Positions 27,291 through 38,137 of a stretch of DNA of 64,000 bases are shown here, one piece after another. Under the pieces are notes generated by a model. That model ran no database searches. It saw nothing but the letters and a program-made list of their open reading frames with translations, and was not told the DNA's origin. Position 1 is the first letter of the stretch. Each line of letters starts with the position of its first letter. Source of the DNA: Cladochytrium replicatum (Eukaryota > Chytridiomycota > Chytridiomycetes > Cladochytriales > Cladochytriaceae). The DNA lies in assembly GCA_025526935.1 (NCBI GenBank), contig JAHLKD010000005.1, positions 558,001 through 622,000 of the forward strand. The letters are read 5' to 3'. Position numbers and translations under genes: made by a program.

Positions 27291-28498
27291 ATGATCCACT
27301 CTGCCGTCACTGTGGTACCTCTGATCGCTTCGATCCTGCTGGGCGGGATCCTCGTTGATGCAAACCAAAACACGGGTGGACAGCAGCAACAAGCGGGGGA
27401 CTCGCCGTTCCTGGACCGCGCGTCGTTTGTGCCTAAGCGGCTCTCGGTCGACGGGATCGACAAGTATTTTGGCAAGCAGAGCGCGTTTTGTGATGATATG
27501 GAGCAGTTTGGACTTGTAGCTGCGAATGGCTCCCAGATCCGGACTGGTGTGTGCGTGAGCACGGTTATGGTAACATTGCGGAAAAATGATACGGAGGGAG
27601 AAAGATTGTTTAAATGTTGTTTTCGAATAGGGTGCGCTCCCTACTGTGGACAATATGCCCTCGCAACTCATCGTTGAGCCTGAGAACGCGGCCGTGGTCG
27701 ATCGCACACGGAACATCACGGTCAAGATCAAATTCCGCAACTTTGCACCAGGATTCTTTGACAGTGAGTGTGCCAGTTTCTATTCCTGCCGTTGTGTTGT
27801 TTTTGCTTTCGGAGTTCTGACAGTACTACTTTTTCCTTTCCAAAGACCCGAACGCTGGATACTACATCGTACCTCAAACGCTTAACGAAAATGGTTTTGT
27901 CGAGGGCCACACGCACATCACAGTCCAGGATCTCGGCGACTCCGGCAGCGCGCCAGACGCCAAAGCGTTCTCGTTCTTTGTGGGCGTCAACGCGCCAGCA
28001 AACTCTGAGGGCCTGCTCACGGGAGTTATACCCGCCAACAAGATCGGCAAGGACGGACTCTTCCGGATCTGCTGTGTCTCGGGTAAGTTTTCGGGCTGTT
28101 TAACGTTCTTTATTTTATTCTTGATACAGTCATTTTGTTTAGGGACGTTTTCGCATCAGCCTATGATTATGCCTGTTGCGCAACGGGGTGCACAGGACGA
28201 CTGTATCCGTGTGAAGATGGTCGCGGGAGGGGGTATGAAGAGCGAAGATGACAAGAATAACGACGGGAACCCTGCTACTCCAACACCCGAGATAGCGTCG
28301 TCTGAAGCTCCCGGGGCCACGTCGACCCCAGCGGAATCGCCATCGACCACCTTTGTCGAATCGACTCCTACACAGACCCACGATGTCGTGATCACGACCC
28401 CGGCAGTTACGGAGGCAGCATCCAGCGCGCTGAAGCGCCACCGTGTACGCAGGGTGATCGTGACACGGGCGGCAGCCCGTGGAAGGCGATACATCTGA
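27291..28498 (+). CDS. Secreted fungal protein of unknown function
   Basis: Exons 27291-27569, 27631-27763, 27846-28082 and 28143-28498 give 334 aa. An N-terminal signal peptide (MIHSAVTVVPLIASILLGGI) is clear. The body contains conserved-looking blocks GHTHITVQDLGDSG, FFVGVNAPANSEG, GLFRICCVSG and QPMIMPVAQRGAQDD. These resemble a family of secreted hypothetical proteins that I recall from fungi, with paired motifs of the GHxH and NAPA type; no biochemical role is known to me. The C-terminal 90 residues are Thr/Ser/Pro-rich, likely O-glycosylated, and end in a basic stretch. Four Cys are in the mature part. Not an enzyme I can identify. Confidence 0.7.
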
Positions 28499-29052
28499 AC
28501 GAAATTACGGAAACGAACACCGTTGCGATAGAGAGATGATGAAGATGAAGCCTGACTGCAATCTTTTTTATTGTTTACTTCTTTTTGGGTTATTTCTATT
28601 CCATGGATACCCCGTTTGGATATTGCTGGACATTCTCCTAAAACGGCGATTGTATTCACCTCCACCAACATTCTAGACAATTCTGTTGGATTTTGGTTCC
28701 ACCTTTTCTTTTTTTGGTGACATTGTTTCATCCTTTCTTGGGATTATGTGGTGAGCGCTAGTTTGTTGGTTAGATCGCTCAACCGCACACGTTTACATGA
28801 CTCATTCTCCCCTCTTTTCATGAACCCTATGTTCTTGCACCGGTTTTCTTTGCTCAAAGAATTGCGGTTGCAGCAAACCACACCCCTTTCCCTTGAGTTT
28901 TCTGTCTTCTATGTGAGCACTCTCCCAGACGAGGCTCACAACAAAAACGCATGTATTGTGTCGAATAAGTAACAAGTGAACAGTATGACCTGAAAAGAAT
29001 GCTTCATGTTTAAGCTAGGAGAGGCTACGCCGGGCCAAAGAATAGGAACGCA
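28499..29052. other. Intergenic region
   Basis: About 550 bp after the secreted-protein gene. T-rich 3' flank, no recognisable gene, repeat or RNA. Confidence 0.4.
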
Positions 29053-29180
29053 ATGACGTCACCGAGTCTGGAGCCAAGCAGCGGCGCTCAAAGTGGTGCG
29101 GTTGGGACAAACCTGAGGAATGCGGGAGAGTGGACGGTTTTTGCAATCATGCTGGGGTTCGTTGCTTCAGTGATGGTCTT
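29053..29180 (+). CDS. Possible first exon of a small membrane protein
   Basis: An ATG opens 42 codons with one hydrophobic helix (WTVFAIMLGFVASVMVL) and ends at a consensus donor GTAAGT at 29181. A frame-compatible acceptor lies at 29421, after which the frame stays open but runs into the serine-hydrolase gene in another frame, so the 3' end is unresolved. It could be a small independent gene or an alternative 5' exon. Low confidence; no family recognised. Confidence 0.3.
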
Positions 29181-29340
29181 GTAAGTTTGCAATAATCCTC
29201 GGATACCCACTATGCGTTGTCGCCAATAATCCTCTGATACCCACTATGCGTTGTCGCCGCTTCATTCTTTTTGATGGTCTTGTAAGTTTGCAATAATCTT
29301 CTGATCCCCACCATGCGTTGTCGCCGCTTCATTCTTTTAA
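29172..29340. repeat. Nested short tandem repeat spanning a splice donor
   Basis: A 34-bp unit (AATAATCCTCGGATACCCAC...) occurs at 29191-29224, 29225-29258 and, more diverged, 29292-29325. A larger 101-bp period duplicates the upstream segment GATGGTCTTGTAAGTTTGCA at 29172 and 29273, so the putative splice donor exists twice. Confidence 0.8.
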
Positions 29341-29562
29341 TGTCGGAAGCCTTCTCACCTGCTATGGATCGCCGACTGCTTTAGTATTACTTATATCGCC
29401 TCCTTCATAATTTGTTTCTAGTGACCCCTTTCGTTTGTTAAAAGTGAAAAATGTTCAGAACGTGTCGAATGCACAGCCAAAAGCAGCATCTGGTAGTCTT
29501 TTAAATGATGTGATCAAAATTTCGATTAGTGGTGGCGGTCATTGCCAAGGAATCGCATCACG

Positions 29563-31044
29563 ATGGACCAAGGAACAACAACAGATGTGGAGGATCTTCG
29601 AAAGTTCATTGAACAAAGCAAGATCCCCGGTGTCGCCCTGGCAGTCGTATCCAGCACAAGCATCCACCTCCTCCACGGCTTCGGTACTACCTCCCTCGAA
29701 AATGGGCATCCCGTGCACCCATCCACGACTCTACACCCCATCTGCTCTCTTTCGAAAGCATTTACAGTCTTACTGCTCAGCATGCAGGCCGACAAGGGTC
29801 GTTTTGACTGGGACGCACCTCTTCAAACGTACATCCCGGACTTCAACTTGCGAGACCCCACCATCTCGGCCCTCGTCTCCGCGGCGGACTTTGCGAGCCA
29901 CAGAACGGGTTTATCCATCCACGACCCGCTTTGGTACGGCGTGAGCATGCCTCCAGCGACCGTTGTTGCGCTCTGCCCCGAAATGTCGCTCAACGAAAGC
30001 GCATTCCGCAACTCGTTCGCGTACAACAACAACGCGTACAAAGTCCTCGCACGGCTCGTCGAGATCCTGTACGATGCTCCGTTCGTGGAAGTTGTCAGGG
30101 AACACATTTTCGAGCCGCTTGGGATGAGCAACACGACGTTCGAATCGCACCGGCTTTGGACGGAGGGCATGCGTCCTCACGAGTCGAAACAGAGCGCGAG
30201 GAAGGCGGGGTACACAGTTATGGAGTTTTACAGTGAAGGACAGCATGCCGCTGTGGGTGACACGGGGATCTGCACGCCAGTCCGGGACTATGCCCGATGG
30301 ATGCAGTTCATCCTCAAGAAGGGGGTCGTTCCGGGCTCCGATAATGTGCGTCTGATCTCCGAAACCGGGTTCGCACGCATGTTCACGCCTCGCTCTGTCG
30401 ACATCGACGAGGGGCTTCTCGCCAAGCCGACCGAGCGGGCGGGGCCGCTTGCATATGCATTAGGATGGTGGGTTGGCGCGTTTCGGGACCGGGTTTCATA
30501 CACACACACGGGCTGGAACGACGGGTTCGTGTCGGAGGTGAAGGTGTTGCCTGGTGCGGACCTTGCGGCAGTGGTGTTTGCGAACGTCGACTTTAACCCG
30601 TATACCACGGGAATCTTGCATGCAGCGTTGGATCTGGGGTTGAAGTGGAGTGGAGCAGAGGATGGGAAAGTAAAGTCACCTCTGGAATGGGTAAAACGTT
30701 TCGAGATGAAAATGCGAGGGTGGATGAATGCGCCAGCTGGTGCAGTGGAAGAAGTTATTGTGGAATCGGCCCCTTATCAGCTTCAGAAGTACGTCGGAGA
30801 GTACAAGCATGGGTTATATGGGATTCTCAGAATTGAGCTTGGAGAGGGACTTATGTTGATGGGGAGTCGGGGGAACCTTGGTGCATCCAAGCTTGAACTC
30901 AGGAAGGACGGATCGTTCTCAATGAAGAGGGGTCGTTGGGTGGATAAGTTGATGTTCCAGTTTTATGGCGGGGAAGCGCTGTCGGTGAAAATCAAGTTTG
31001 AAGAGTGGACGGAAGTAGATGCCGTCGAGTTTGAAAAGCTGTAA
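29563..31044 (+). CDS. Beta-lactamase-related serine hydrolase (class C/esterase type)
   Basis: Single-exon gene of 493 aa with the penicillin-binding-protein/beta-lactamase fold. The three active-site motifs are present and correctly spaced: S-x-x-K as SLSK (Ser62, Lys65), Y-x-N as YNN (Tyr154), and the HTG triad in YTHTGWNDGF. Fungal members are mostly esterases, transesterases or peptidases; the substrate cannot be read from sequence. No signal peptide, so probably cytosolic. The start is the ATG before DQGTTTDVEDLRKF; the longer ORF begins with TTG. A C-terminal lipocalin-like extension (about 400-493) is typical of this group. The gene ends 50 bp from the convergent Snu114 gene. Confidence 0.9.
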   Translation: MDQGTTTDVEDLRKFIEQSKIPGVALAVVSSTSIHLLHGFGTTSLENGHPVHPSTTLHPICSLSKAFTVLLLSMQADKGRFDWDAPLQTYIPDFNLRDPTISALVSAADFASHRTGLSIHDPLWYGVSMPPATVVALCPEMSLNESAFRNSFAYNNNAYKVLARLVEILYDAPFVEVVREHIFEPLGMSNTTFESHRLWTEGMRPHESKQSARKAGYTVMEFYSEGQHAAVGDTGICTPVRDYARWMQFILKKGVVPGSDNVRLISETGFARMFTPRSVDIDEGLLAKPTERAGPLAYALGWWVGAFRDRVSYTHTGWNDGFVSEVKVLPGADLAAVVFANVDFNPYTTGILHAALDLGLKWSGAEDGKVKSPLEWVKRFEMKMRGWMNAPAGAVEEVIVESAPYQLQKYVGEYKHGLYGILRIELGEGLMLMGSRGNLGASKLELRKDGSFSMKRGRWVDKLMFQFYGGEALSVKIKFEEWTEVDAVEFEKL

Positions 31045-31070
31045 CTGGGCGACTGATCATCGTGATATTG

Positions 31071-31076
31071 AATAAA
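31071..31076 (+). promoter_or_regulatory. Candidate polyadenylation signal AATAAA
   Basis: A perfect AATAAA lies 27 bp past the stop codon of the serine hydrolase. It falls in the 50-bp spacer to the convergent Snu114 gene, so cleavage for this transcript probably takes place within the last exon of Snu114. Confidence 0.5.
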
Positions 31077-31094
31077 ACAAAGTACACTTCCTTA

Positions 31095-34000
31095 TCAAAA
31101 TCCAAACAGCCCGCTATCATCGGTTTGACTCAACTCAATTAAGAGCGACTCATCAAAGTACTTTGTGATCCCCACATCCTCCGACAAACCCTTCCGTCTC
31201 CTGGTCTTGATCATAAAGTCCCTCGCCAAATGCGTTGCCTGGCTCGGCTCGAGCGGCTTCAGCACGATCGACTTGTCGAGGGGGTCTCCCGGCACAATCT
31301 GCCAGTGATTGAACATCTGCTGCGCGAAAGCTTGGCCCTGCGTGTGCGTTCGCAGGTCGGTCTCAAAGCCGCACGAGTCAATGACGGGGAGGAGGGCCTT
31401 GATAATGTGGAGAGGTGAGCCGGGCATGGGCATCTCCTGAGTTACATGACCTCTGTGGGGGAGGTCGGGATTATGCAGGGGGATGGTTTCAACAGTTTTG
31501 TTTACCTTCGGCGTTGAAGCACAGTGTAGACTGGTGCAACACAATCATACGGTGCTTGTATCTCAACAAAGTACACGGGCTCCATCAACCGAGGTGCAGC
31601 CTGGAACAAAGAAATTTAGATCTCTCCTCATTAAATCATTGTTGGAGTGGTTCACCATAAGGAACGAGGAGTAGCACACCCGACGAGCTGTGGGAATGAT
31701 CTGGCCCGGTGGTCGGTAGATGGGTTCTTTGGCGATCACTGTGTCGAGAATCTTCATCTTCACATTTCGAATGGCTAAAGAAGAGCTCTACATTAATATT
31801 AGACAGTGAGCAGTTATACAGCCACTAACGTTCATCAGCAAGGGGTCCTTCTTTCGTTGCCCATTGAAACCCTTGTCGGATCCAGTCCCGGACAGCCCTC
31901 AGCCCAACTTGATCGGTCTTAAAAAGAGATTCAGTATTATTCTTCGAAACGAGAGCTTTTGACAAGCGCACCCACCTCTGTCGGAAGCGTGTCGTTGATC
32001 AAGACGTTCGGACCTGTATCATCCGGACCAAACGCCCAGATGTTGCGGGCCGCAAGGACATCCCACCCGTACTTGCCGACAAAGTGATCCGCCACTTGCT
32101 TGGCAGGCCACTTTATATTAACCGTCATACTCTCGATGTCCTCAGCAATACCCTTCTCCAAGGGCTCAGCAATCATCGTGATCTTGTTCCTGCAAGAAAC
32201 CAGCTATGTCAGAGTTGAGTATGAGTTCCTGGACCAATGCACTCACTTTTTGTTTGGTGTCTCCGCGAAGCACTTGTGTGAAGAGGTCTCGACAATTGTT
32301 TCGCAAAACATAACGACCGGATCCGAAACTTTGATATCGATATCGGCATAAAGTCTCCTCAGATCGTGCAAAACGCAGTCGAGGTACAGCTCGCCAGTTC
32401 CCAGAACAATATGTTCGCCCGACTCTTCCACACGCGTAATTAAAATCGAATAGCTCTTGTTAACCTTCCTCAATCCGTCTAACATCTTTGGAAGCTCCGT
32501 AGGATTCACAGGCTCCACCGCGACTTTGAGCGTTGCTGTCGTGAAGTGCCTCAACGGCCTGAAAATGTGAACCTGTTCGTCCTCGTCGTCTTCATCGGCA
32601 TTCATATCTGTGATCGTTGCAGTCTTGATGACAGAGGCCTCCACCCCGGAAAGCAACACCCAGTTTCCGGCGGTCATCTCCGTCAATTTGACCTTATACC
32701 TCGCCTCAAAGATCCCAACTTCCTCAACTTGCTTTATTGCCATATCTTCGACGTCGTCGGGAGTGTATCCCTCTCCAAGCACCCTCACAGTGTCCCCAAC
32801 CTTCACAGTGCCACTGAAAATCCGACCAAACACGTCAAACTTTGTCATATCCTCAACGTTGTAGAGCTTCGTGACGTGGATCATTAATGGACCGTTGGGA
32901 TCACAGGCCATCATGGCTTGAGCGACTTTGCTGTTATGATTTCCAACGTACAGATGTTTCACTTTGGCTGGTCCGTTTTCGACTGGCGAGGGAATTTTTT
33001 GGATGAGCATGTCGACGAGACCGCTAGCGTCGCCAAAAAATTGCTCGCATACAAGACGGAGTAGTGGTTTCACGTTCATTTTGAGCTGGGCCGGTTTGAG
33101 ATAGATGCCTAATGATGCCAGCGTGCCCTTCAGAGTTTTTGTGTCTTCGCCCATGACCTGATTCAAATGGTTAAAATGTCAACACAGGTACCACGGTACA
33201 GAATTCACCTGTGTAAACAGCTTGTAAAGCGGGTTCAAGATAAAATGCACAAAACTGCGCTCGCTATCGTCCAGCGGCCGTTTCCGGAATGCCCGCTTTT
33301 TCGGATCGTAATAGATGTCACCCCACAATCGCAGTGCGAACTCATCAATATCAAAGTTTTCGAAATTCTCTGCATAAAGCTGCGCAAATGATCTGAGCGT
33401 GAAGCAAAATCCAAATTGGCTCGAGGCGAAGGCGACGTTTCCCAGTTCTGGAGACACTCGAATTTTGTCCGTTACAGTCCTGCAAGCATGAATTACAAAC
33501 ACAAGCTTCGCATAAAAGTTTAGCATTAGTCCATACCCAATAACGCTGTTCACTTCCTCGATGGTATGCTTCAATTTGAAGTAACCATCCAGAGGAGGCA
33601 ACTTGAGCTCAGTAATCAGGCGGTCAATCTTGTTGATGATGACAACGAAGGCAATGTGTTCCTGGATCAAGTGCTTAATGATGCGCTCGGTATTGGACAT
33701 GACTCCCTCAACCGCATCAACAACCACAACTGCACCATCCGCGATACGTAATCCCGCCGTAACCTCATCGCTGAAATTCACATGTCCTATCCGCAACAGA
33801 AAATCAACCCGCCATCCCAATAAAGAAGCAAGCCAAATGTACCGGGAGTGTCCATCACATTAATGAGATAGGATTTTCCTTTCAGATCAGGAAGGACCAG
33901 AGACATCGGGATACTCTTGATGCTAACACCACGATCACGTTCAAGATCATGGACATCGGTGTATCGCTCATTGGGGTTTCCGGAAGACATGTCCTTGTCG

Positions 34001-34772
34001 AGGTTGACATAGGAGGGCATCGGGTGGGTTTGGTAGACCAGCATGTCCATAAGAGAGGTCTTCCCGTGGTGGAGGTGACCCACCAATGCCACATTCCGAA
34101 TCATTTCAGGAAAGTTTGTCGACCAAGCGAGAAATCTATAAGGGGATGATAAATAAGTACCATAAGTTCTTTCCAGAAATGAGATGAGCAGCGATGAACT
34201 TTCGCAATACATCTCACTGATTCTGTTCTTACTCTTTGTCGTAGGTTGTGTCAGGCAGAGATTTCTCCTGAATGTAGGTTTTCTTCTTTTTGATCGGCGC
34301 GATGATGGGCTCTGTCAATGGTTGGGTGTCCTCATCCTGCACCAACACTTCGACATCGGGACCGTAGACCTCCTCTGCCGAAGGATAATACTTCTTTTCT
34401 TCGTGTACAATGACCCTCTGTGATGAAATGTCTGTGGATCAACCACAGATACGTTCATAACAATCAAGCACCATGAAAAGAAGCAAGAGTGATTGTCCAA
34501 ATAAAAATCGTGAGCTGATCAATCAATAACAGGGAAGTCGATTTACCGTCAATGTCCATCTCGTCCTCGTCGCCCGCCTGTGGTCGCGCCGAGGTGCCCG
34601 CGTCGGCGTCGGTGTGCGTTCGTGTTACGAAGTCCAGTTCCTGGTCCTCCTCGTCATCGAGTTCAGGCCCGACATAGTTTCCTGCAGATTATTGTGTCTC
34701 AGAGTCTGCAATCTGAAGTAGGCACGAGCTAACTCGCTTACCGAACTCGTCGTACAATTCCAGTCCGTCCAT
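31095..34772 (-). CDS. snu114: U5 snRNP GTPase Snu114/EFTUD2
   Basis: EF-2-like GTPase of the U5 snRNP that drives spliceosome activation and disassembly with Brr2 and Prp8. Twelve exons: 34772-34742, 34681-34547, 34431-34233, 34135-33843, 33786-33537, 33479-33209, 33157-32247, 32189-31976, 31917-31830, 31774-31656, 31600-31506, 31452-31095; 987 aa against 972 in human. N-terminus [20 protein letters not shown] and acidic region as in orthologues; VHEEKKYYP and [11 protein letters not shown]1 [10 protein letters not shown]2 RGVSIKS, G3 [12 protein letters not shown]4 NKIDR. Later blocks [40 protein letters not shown] and [11 protein letters not shown] match the family. The first exon is only 31 nt. 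The exon 2/3 junction (acceptor at 34432) was chosen because it alone keeps the frame. Confidence 0.95.
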
Positions 34773-35095
34773 AATTGTGATAATTGCAGTGAGCCGACGA
34801 CAGCGAGTTGCGTGTGACTGTGGACAGAAAAGGGAAGGCAGAGCGCGTCGACCAGCCAGCAAGTGATACTGTCTGATTAATATTAGTAGTGCATGTTAAT
34901 TAACAGGTTCCCTCGTTAAACAGATACATGTATCCACTGCTGTCTTGTGCTGTTGTGCTAACTGGTAACAAATAGAAAATAGAAAATAGAAAACAACAAT
35001 CCCACCCCATCATATTCCCAACACGTGTGCCTCCAGTGTTGCTGACGCGAACATCGTTTCTCGTTTCTCGTTTCTCGCTCCCATTTCCAATCGCA
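34773..35095. promoter_or_regulatory. Shared divergent promoter region, snu114 / dsk2
   Basis: 323 bp between two divergent start codons. It includes a TTTCTCG triplicate (about 35057-35078) just before the dsk2 start and an AT-rich core. No TATA box assigned. Confidence 0.45.
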
Positions 35096-36265
35096 ATGCC
35101 TGACATCAACGTAACCGTAAAGTGCTCCAACGACACCAGGCTGCTCGTGCAATTCGACCCTGAATCTACAACTGTGCTGCAGCTGAAGGAGAAGCTGGAG
35201 AACCAACTCGACCAATCAGGCCAACCTACTCCTGCAAACCAGCAGCGTCTCATTTACTCCGGGCGTGTTCTCAAGGACGATGCTGCCCTTTCTACCTACA
35301 AAGTCGCAGAAGGTCACACCATTCATCTTGTCAGGCAGACCCCAAAACCCGCTGCCTCCTCCTCTCCTGCCAATGCTGCAGCTTCCGCTGCCCCCACCTC
35401 ACCTAGTGCCGCTGCACCCGCAGCTACGGAAGCACGTTCTGCACCTTCCGTGACTCCTAGTACACCAGCGAGCGGCGCTACCGCTGCCGCGGGAGCATTA
35501 GGATTTGGTGATCCCTCTGTCGACCCCCTCGCTGCGATCCTCGGAGGAGGAGCGGGAGCAGGTGCTGGTGGACTCCCCTTCGGTTCCGGTGCCGGTGGCG
35601 GATTTCCTTTCGGTGGCCTTGGTGGTGGACTTGGCGGAGGTTTCGGTGATGCCATGACCAACGTCGATCCCCAGCGTATGAACGAGCTCATGTCCAATCC
35701 CGCCGTTCTGCAGGGAATGTCGCAACTCTTCTCAAACCCGGCCATCATGGATGCGATCTTGCAGTCGAATCCACAGCTCAGCTCCATGATGACCCCGGAA
35801 ATGCGCCAGATGATGCAGAGCGAGGACTTCCGACGGATGATGGCCAACCCTGAAGTGATCCGCTCCGCCATGACCCTCGGCCCGATGCTGAGCCAGATGG
35901 GCATGGGTCCCGGTGGTGCGCCGTCCCCTTTTGCTAACCCTTGGGCTCCGGCTGCCACACCAGCGACCGGTGCGCCAACGTCGCCGACTGCAACCCCGGG
36001 GCAAGCAAACCCGGCGGCGAACATGTTCAACCCGGCCCTTCTTGGAATGCTGCTCGGCGGTGGTGCGCAAGGTGCCCTCCCCGGCCGATTGGGTGGTGGA
36101 GCAGATTTGGGGGGAAGGAATCCTGAGGAAGTGTTTGAGGTTCAGCTTCGCCAATTGCAAGAGATGGGATTCTACGATGCGGCAGAGAACGTTCGTGTTT
36201 TGACCATGACCGGGGGGAACGTTGAGGCGGCGTTGGAGTACCTCTTCAGCAACCCAAGACGGTAA
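35096..36265 (+). CDS. dsk2: Ubiquilin/Dsk2-type proteasome shuttle factor
   Basis: UBL-UBA shuttle protein that carries ubiquitylated clients to the proteasome. Intronless, 389 aa, like yeast Dsk2 (373). An N-terminal ubiquitin-like domain (about 1-75: [28 protein letters not shown]), an Ala/Pro/Ser linker, a Gly-rich segment (about 150-190), STI1 repeats rich in Met ([28 protein letters not shown]), a second low-complexity part, and a C-terminal UBA (about 345-388: [20 protein letters not shown]) are all visible. Divergent from snu114 and convergent with the PaaK-like gene. Confidence 0.95.
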   Translation: MPDINVTVKCSNDTRLLVQFDPESTTVLQLKEKLENQLDQSGQPTPANQQRLIYSGRVLKDDAALSTYKVAEGHTIHLVRQTPKPAASSSPANAAASAAPTSPSAAAPAATEARSAPSVTPSTPASGATAAAGALGFGDPSVDPLAAILGGGAGAGAGGLPFGSGAGGGFPFGGLGGGLGGGFGDAMTNVDPQRMNELMSNPAVLQGMSQLFSNPAIMDAILQSNPQLSSMMTPEMRQMMQSEDFRRMMANPEVIRSAMTLGPMLSQMGMGPGGAPSPFANPWAPAATPATGAPTSPTATPGQANPAANMFNPALLGMLLGGGAQGALPGRLGGGADLGGRNPEEVFEVQLRQLQEMGFYDAAENVRVLTMTGGNVEAALEYLFSNPRR

Positions 36266-36368
36266 ATTGGGGCAAGCTAAGGAGTGTCGGTCATGAGCAA
36301 AAATAGCATGATAACATAAATACAAAACCCTGTAACCCTCATGGAATGTCAATGTATTGATGAATAAT

Positions 36369-37928
36369 CTAGATGTAGCTGTGCTTTACACCGAGTGGGA
36401 AGAAACTCGGGTCCCCAAACTTGTACAGAACCACCATCGGGGTTTGCTTGTCTACGGGAACATAGTTTGCGTATTCGCTATTCAGCCGCTTGAGTTGACC
36501 CAGCAAAGAGTCAGCGACCGCAGATTGTTTCGATTCATCTGCTTCGACATTGGGTGCGAGCTCAACCCTAACTAGCAACCGAGTGTCATCTGGATCCTCG
36601 TTGACCGCCAACACAAACTTTCCGGTCACAAAACGATGAATAAACTCTTGCTCGAGCCCAACCATAATGTTTTCGACATAGACATTCGCGCCATACAACG
36701 ATACCGTCCAGAACGCCCTTCCAAAGACCCAGACAAACGGGAGGCGACGAACCGGAGGAAGCTCCGGTGCCGCAGACCTATCTCTTTCGTATTCACTCAC
36801 GACATCGAACCCACGAGTCTTCACAAACTCAATGATCTGATCGAACCCGATAATCCCTCCAGCATCTCCAATGCTGTATCTGCAAAGCGGCATCGATATA
36901 TTCCCAGCCGCAGTGGTGGGATCGGGATTCTCTAGAGTTACAAAGGGCATAGTGGACAGCGCGATTGTGTGGTCATCCGGACGTGTTTCAAGGAACCGCG
37001 CCAAGGGATCGTATTGCATCAGAGACGGAATCCTGTTCCGTCCAAAAAGCTCGTGCGCAACCGATGGATTCGCAGCCAAAAATCGACGGACTCGAGCTGA
37101 AATGGGGGTTTCGTTAGCCAGCACTCCGGCATCTGCTGTTCCATATATCGACACAATGTCGACAAGTGGGTCTCGTACGCCTGCGCGCTGTCCAACGAGC
37201 GCTCTCCATTCTTCAGAGAACACTTCACCTGCAAACACAAAACGCATTCGGAAAGACCCCCACGGAATTCTTCGGCTATTCCCCAAGTCCACAATCCCTT
37301 TCACGAAAGGGGGGTAACCCAGTATCACGGTCTGCTCGAACTGGGGCGATAGCGCCGCGATGATCCTGAGGATCTCTTCAGCATTGTTTCCGGGCGTAAC
37401 GAGAGTGATCTTGTACCCTTTCTGGGCGAGCACACGGACGCAAGAGGTCGTGAAAAGTCCACCTACCCAGCTTCCCATCGGCAATGCGACGACCGCAAGA
37501 GTCTGGATGGAATGGGAGTTGAATGCATCGCGAAAAATCTGCTCGAAGCGTGTAGTCACGATGAGTTCGTCGGCGGCCGAGTGTCCCCAGAATGTGGGTA
37601 CACCTCCACTTCCGGAACTGACGTGGATCAAGTCGAGACTAGATAGTTCGGATCCTTGCACTCGTCGTGAGAGCTTCGGATCGGAGCCAATGAGATCAGA
37701 TTTATTGAGGAATGGAAAGTTGGAATCGAAATCGGCGAAATTGTGGATTGAAATTGGTTTATCGAGTTTGCTGCTGTACACTTCGACATTTTTGGAGACC
37801 ACAGCGGCGAGAGCAAGTAAGCGCTCTTCTGCTGCGGGTGGGTTTGTTGAACCGTCGTTCCAGCCTTGTGAAAGCAACACTCCAAGGGAACTCTCAAAGT
37901 AGTGGATGAGAGACTTCGCGTGTAACAT
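36369..37928 (-). CDS. PaaK-like (phenylacetate-CoA-ligase family) adenylate-forming enzyme
   Basis: Single-exon, 519-aa member of the adenylate-forming superfamily, closest in shape to the phenylacetate-CoA ligase/coenzyme F390 synthetase branch. Visible: the Ser/Gly-rich phosphate loop SSGSGGVPTFWG (about 105-116), the adenine-binding stretch SIYGTADAGVLA (A5-like), the A7-like YSIGDAGGIIGF, and FGRAFWTVSLYGANVYVENI near the C-terminal subdomain, as in PaaK. It should activate a carboxylic acid as acyl-AMP and perhaps transfer it to CoA or another thiol; the acid is unknown. No targeting signal evident. Lack of introns in 1.56 kb contrasts with the intron-rich neighbours, and PaaK-type enzymes are mainly prokaryotic, so lateral acquisition is possible but untested. 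Confidence 0.75.
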   Translation of the reverse strand: MLHAKSLIHYFESSLGVLLSQGWNDGSTNPPAAEERLLALAAVVSKNVEVYSSKLDKPISIHNFADFDSNFPFLNKSDLIGSDPKLSRRVQGSELSSLDLIHVSSGSGGVPTFWGHSAADELIVTTRFEQIFRDAFNSHSIQTLAVVALPMGSWVGGLFTTSCVRVLAQKGYKITLVTPGNNAEEILRIIAALSPQFEQTVILGYPPFVKGIVDLGNSRRIPWGSFRMRFVFAGEVFSEEWRALVGQRAGVRDPLVDIVSIYGTADAGVLANETPISARVRRFLAANPSVAHELFGRNRIPSLMQYDPLARFLETRPDDHTIALSTMPFVTLENPDPTTAAGNISMPLCRYSIGDAGGIIGFDQIIEFVKTRGFDVVSEYERDRSAAPELPPVRRLPFVWVFGRAFWTVSLYGANVYVENIMVGLEQEFIHRFVTGKFVLAVNEDPDDTRLLVRVELAPNVEADESKQSAVADSLLGQLKRLNSEYANYVPVDKQTPMVVLYKFGDPSFFPLGVKHSYI

Positions 37929-38137
37929 TGTGCTAATGTAACCAAATAAGGAAGTTGGCTACCACCAACACACACGGGATTTCCTAGCCAACCAGCAATG
38001 ATCCGACGTAGGTCCCGTTCCGTATGTCGTAATCCATTTTTAACGTTCTTCCCGTTCCTCTTTACGTCCCTTCCCACTCATGGTGTCGTTGCTTTCCCTT
38101 TTGTCGTCCAGGTTCCCCGGCTTCCACATCTCCGGAA

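Noticed and set aside
29435-29944. 169-codon ORF overlapping the start of the serine hydrolase
   Set aside because: After about 29560 it is a shadow frame of the hydrolase, whose three active-site motifs are in the other frame.
34315-34500. Extra mini-exon in snu114 between exons 2 and 3
   Set aside because: It would need a 32-nt intron and inserts a Cys/Phe-rich peptide. Direct splicing to the acceptor at 34432 keeps the frame and fits the family.
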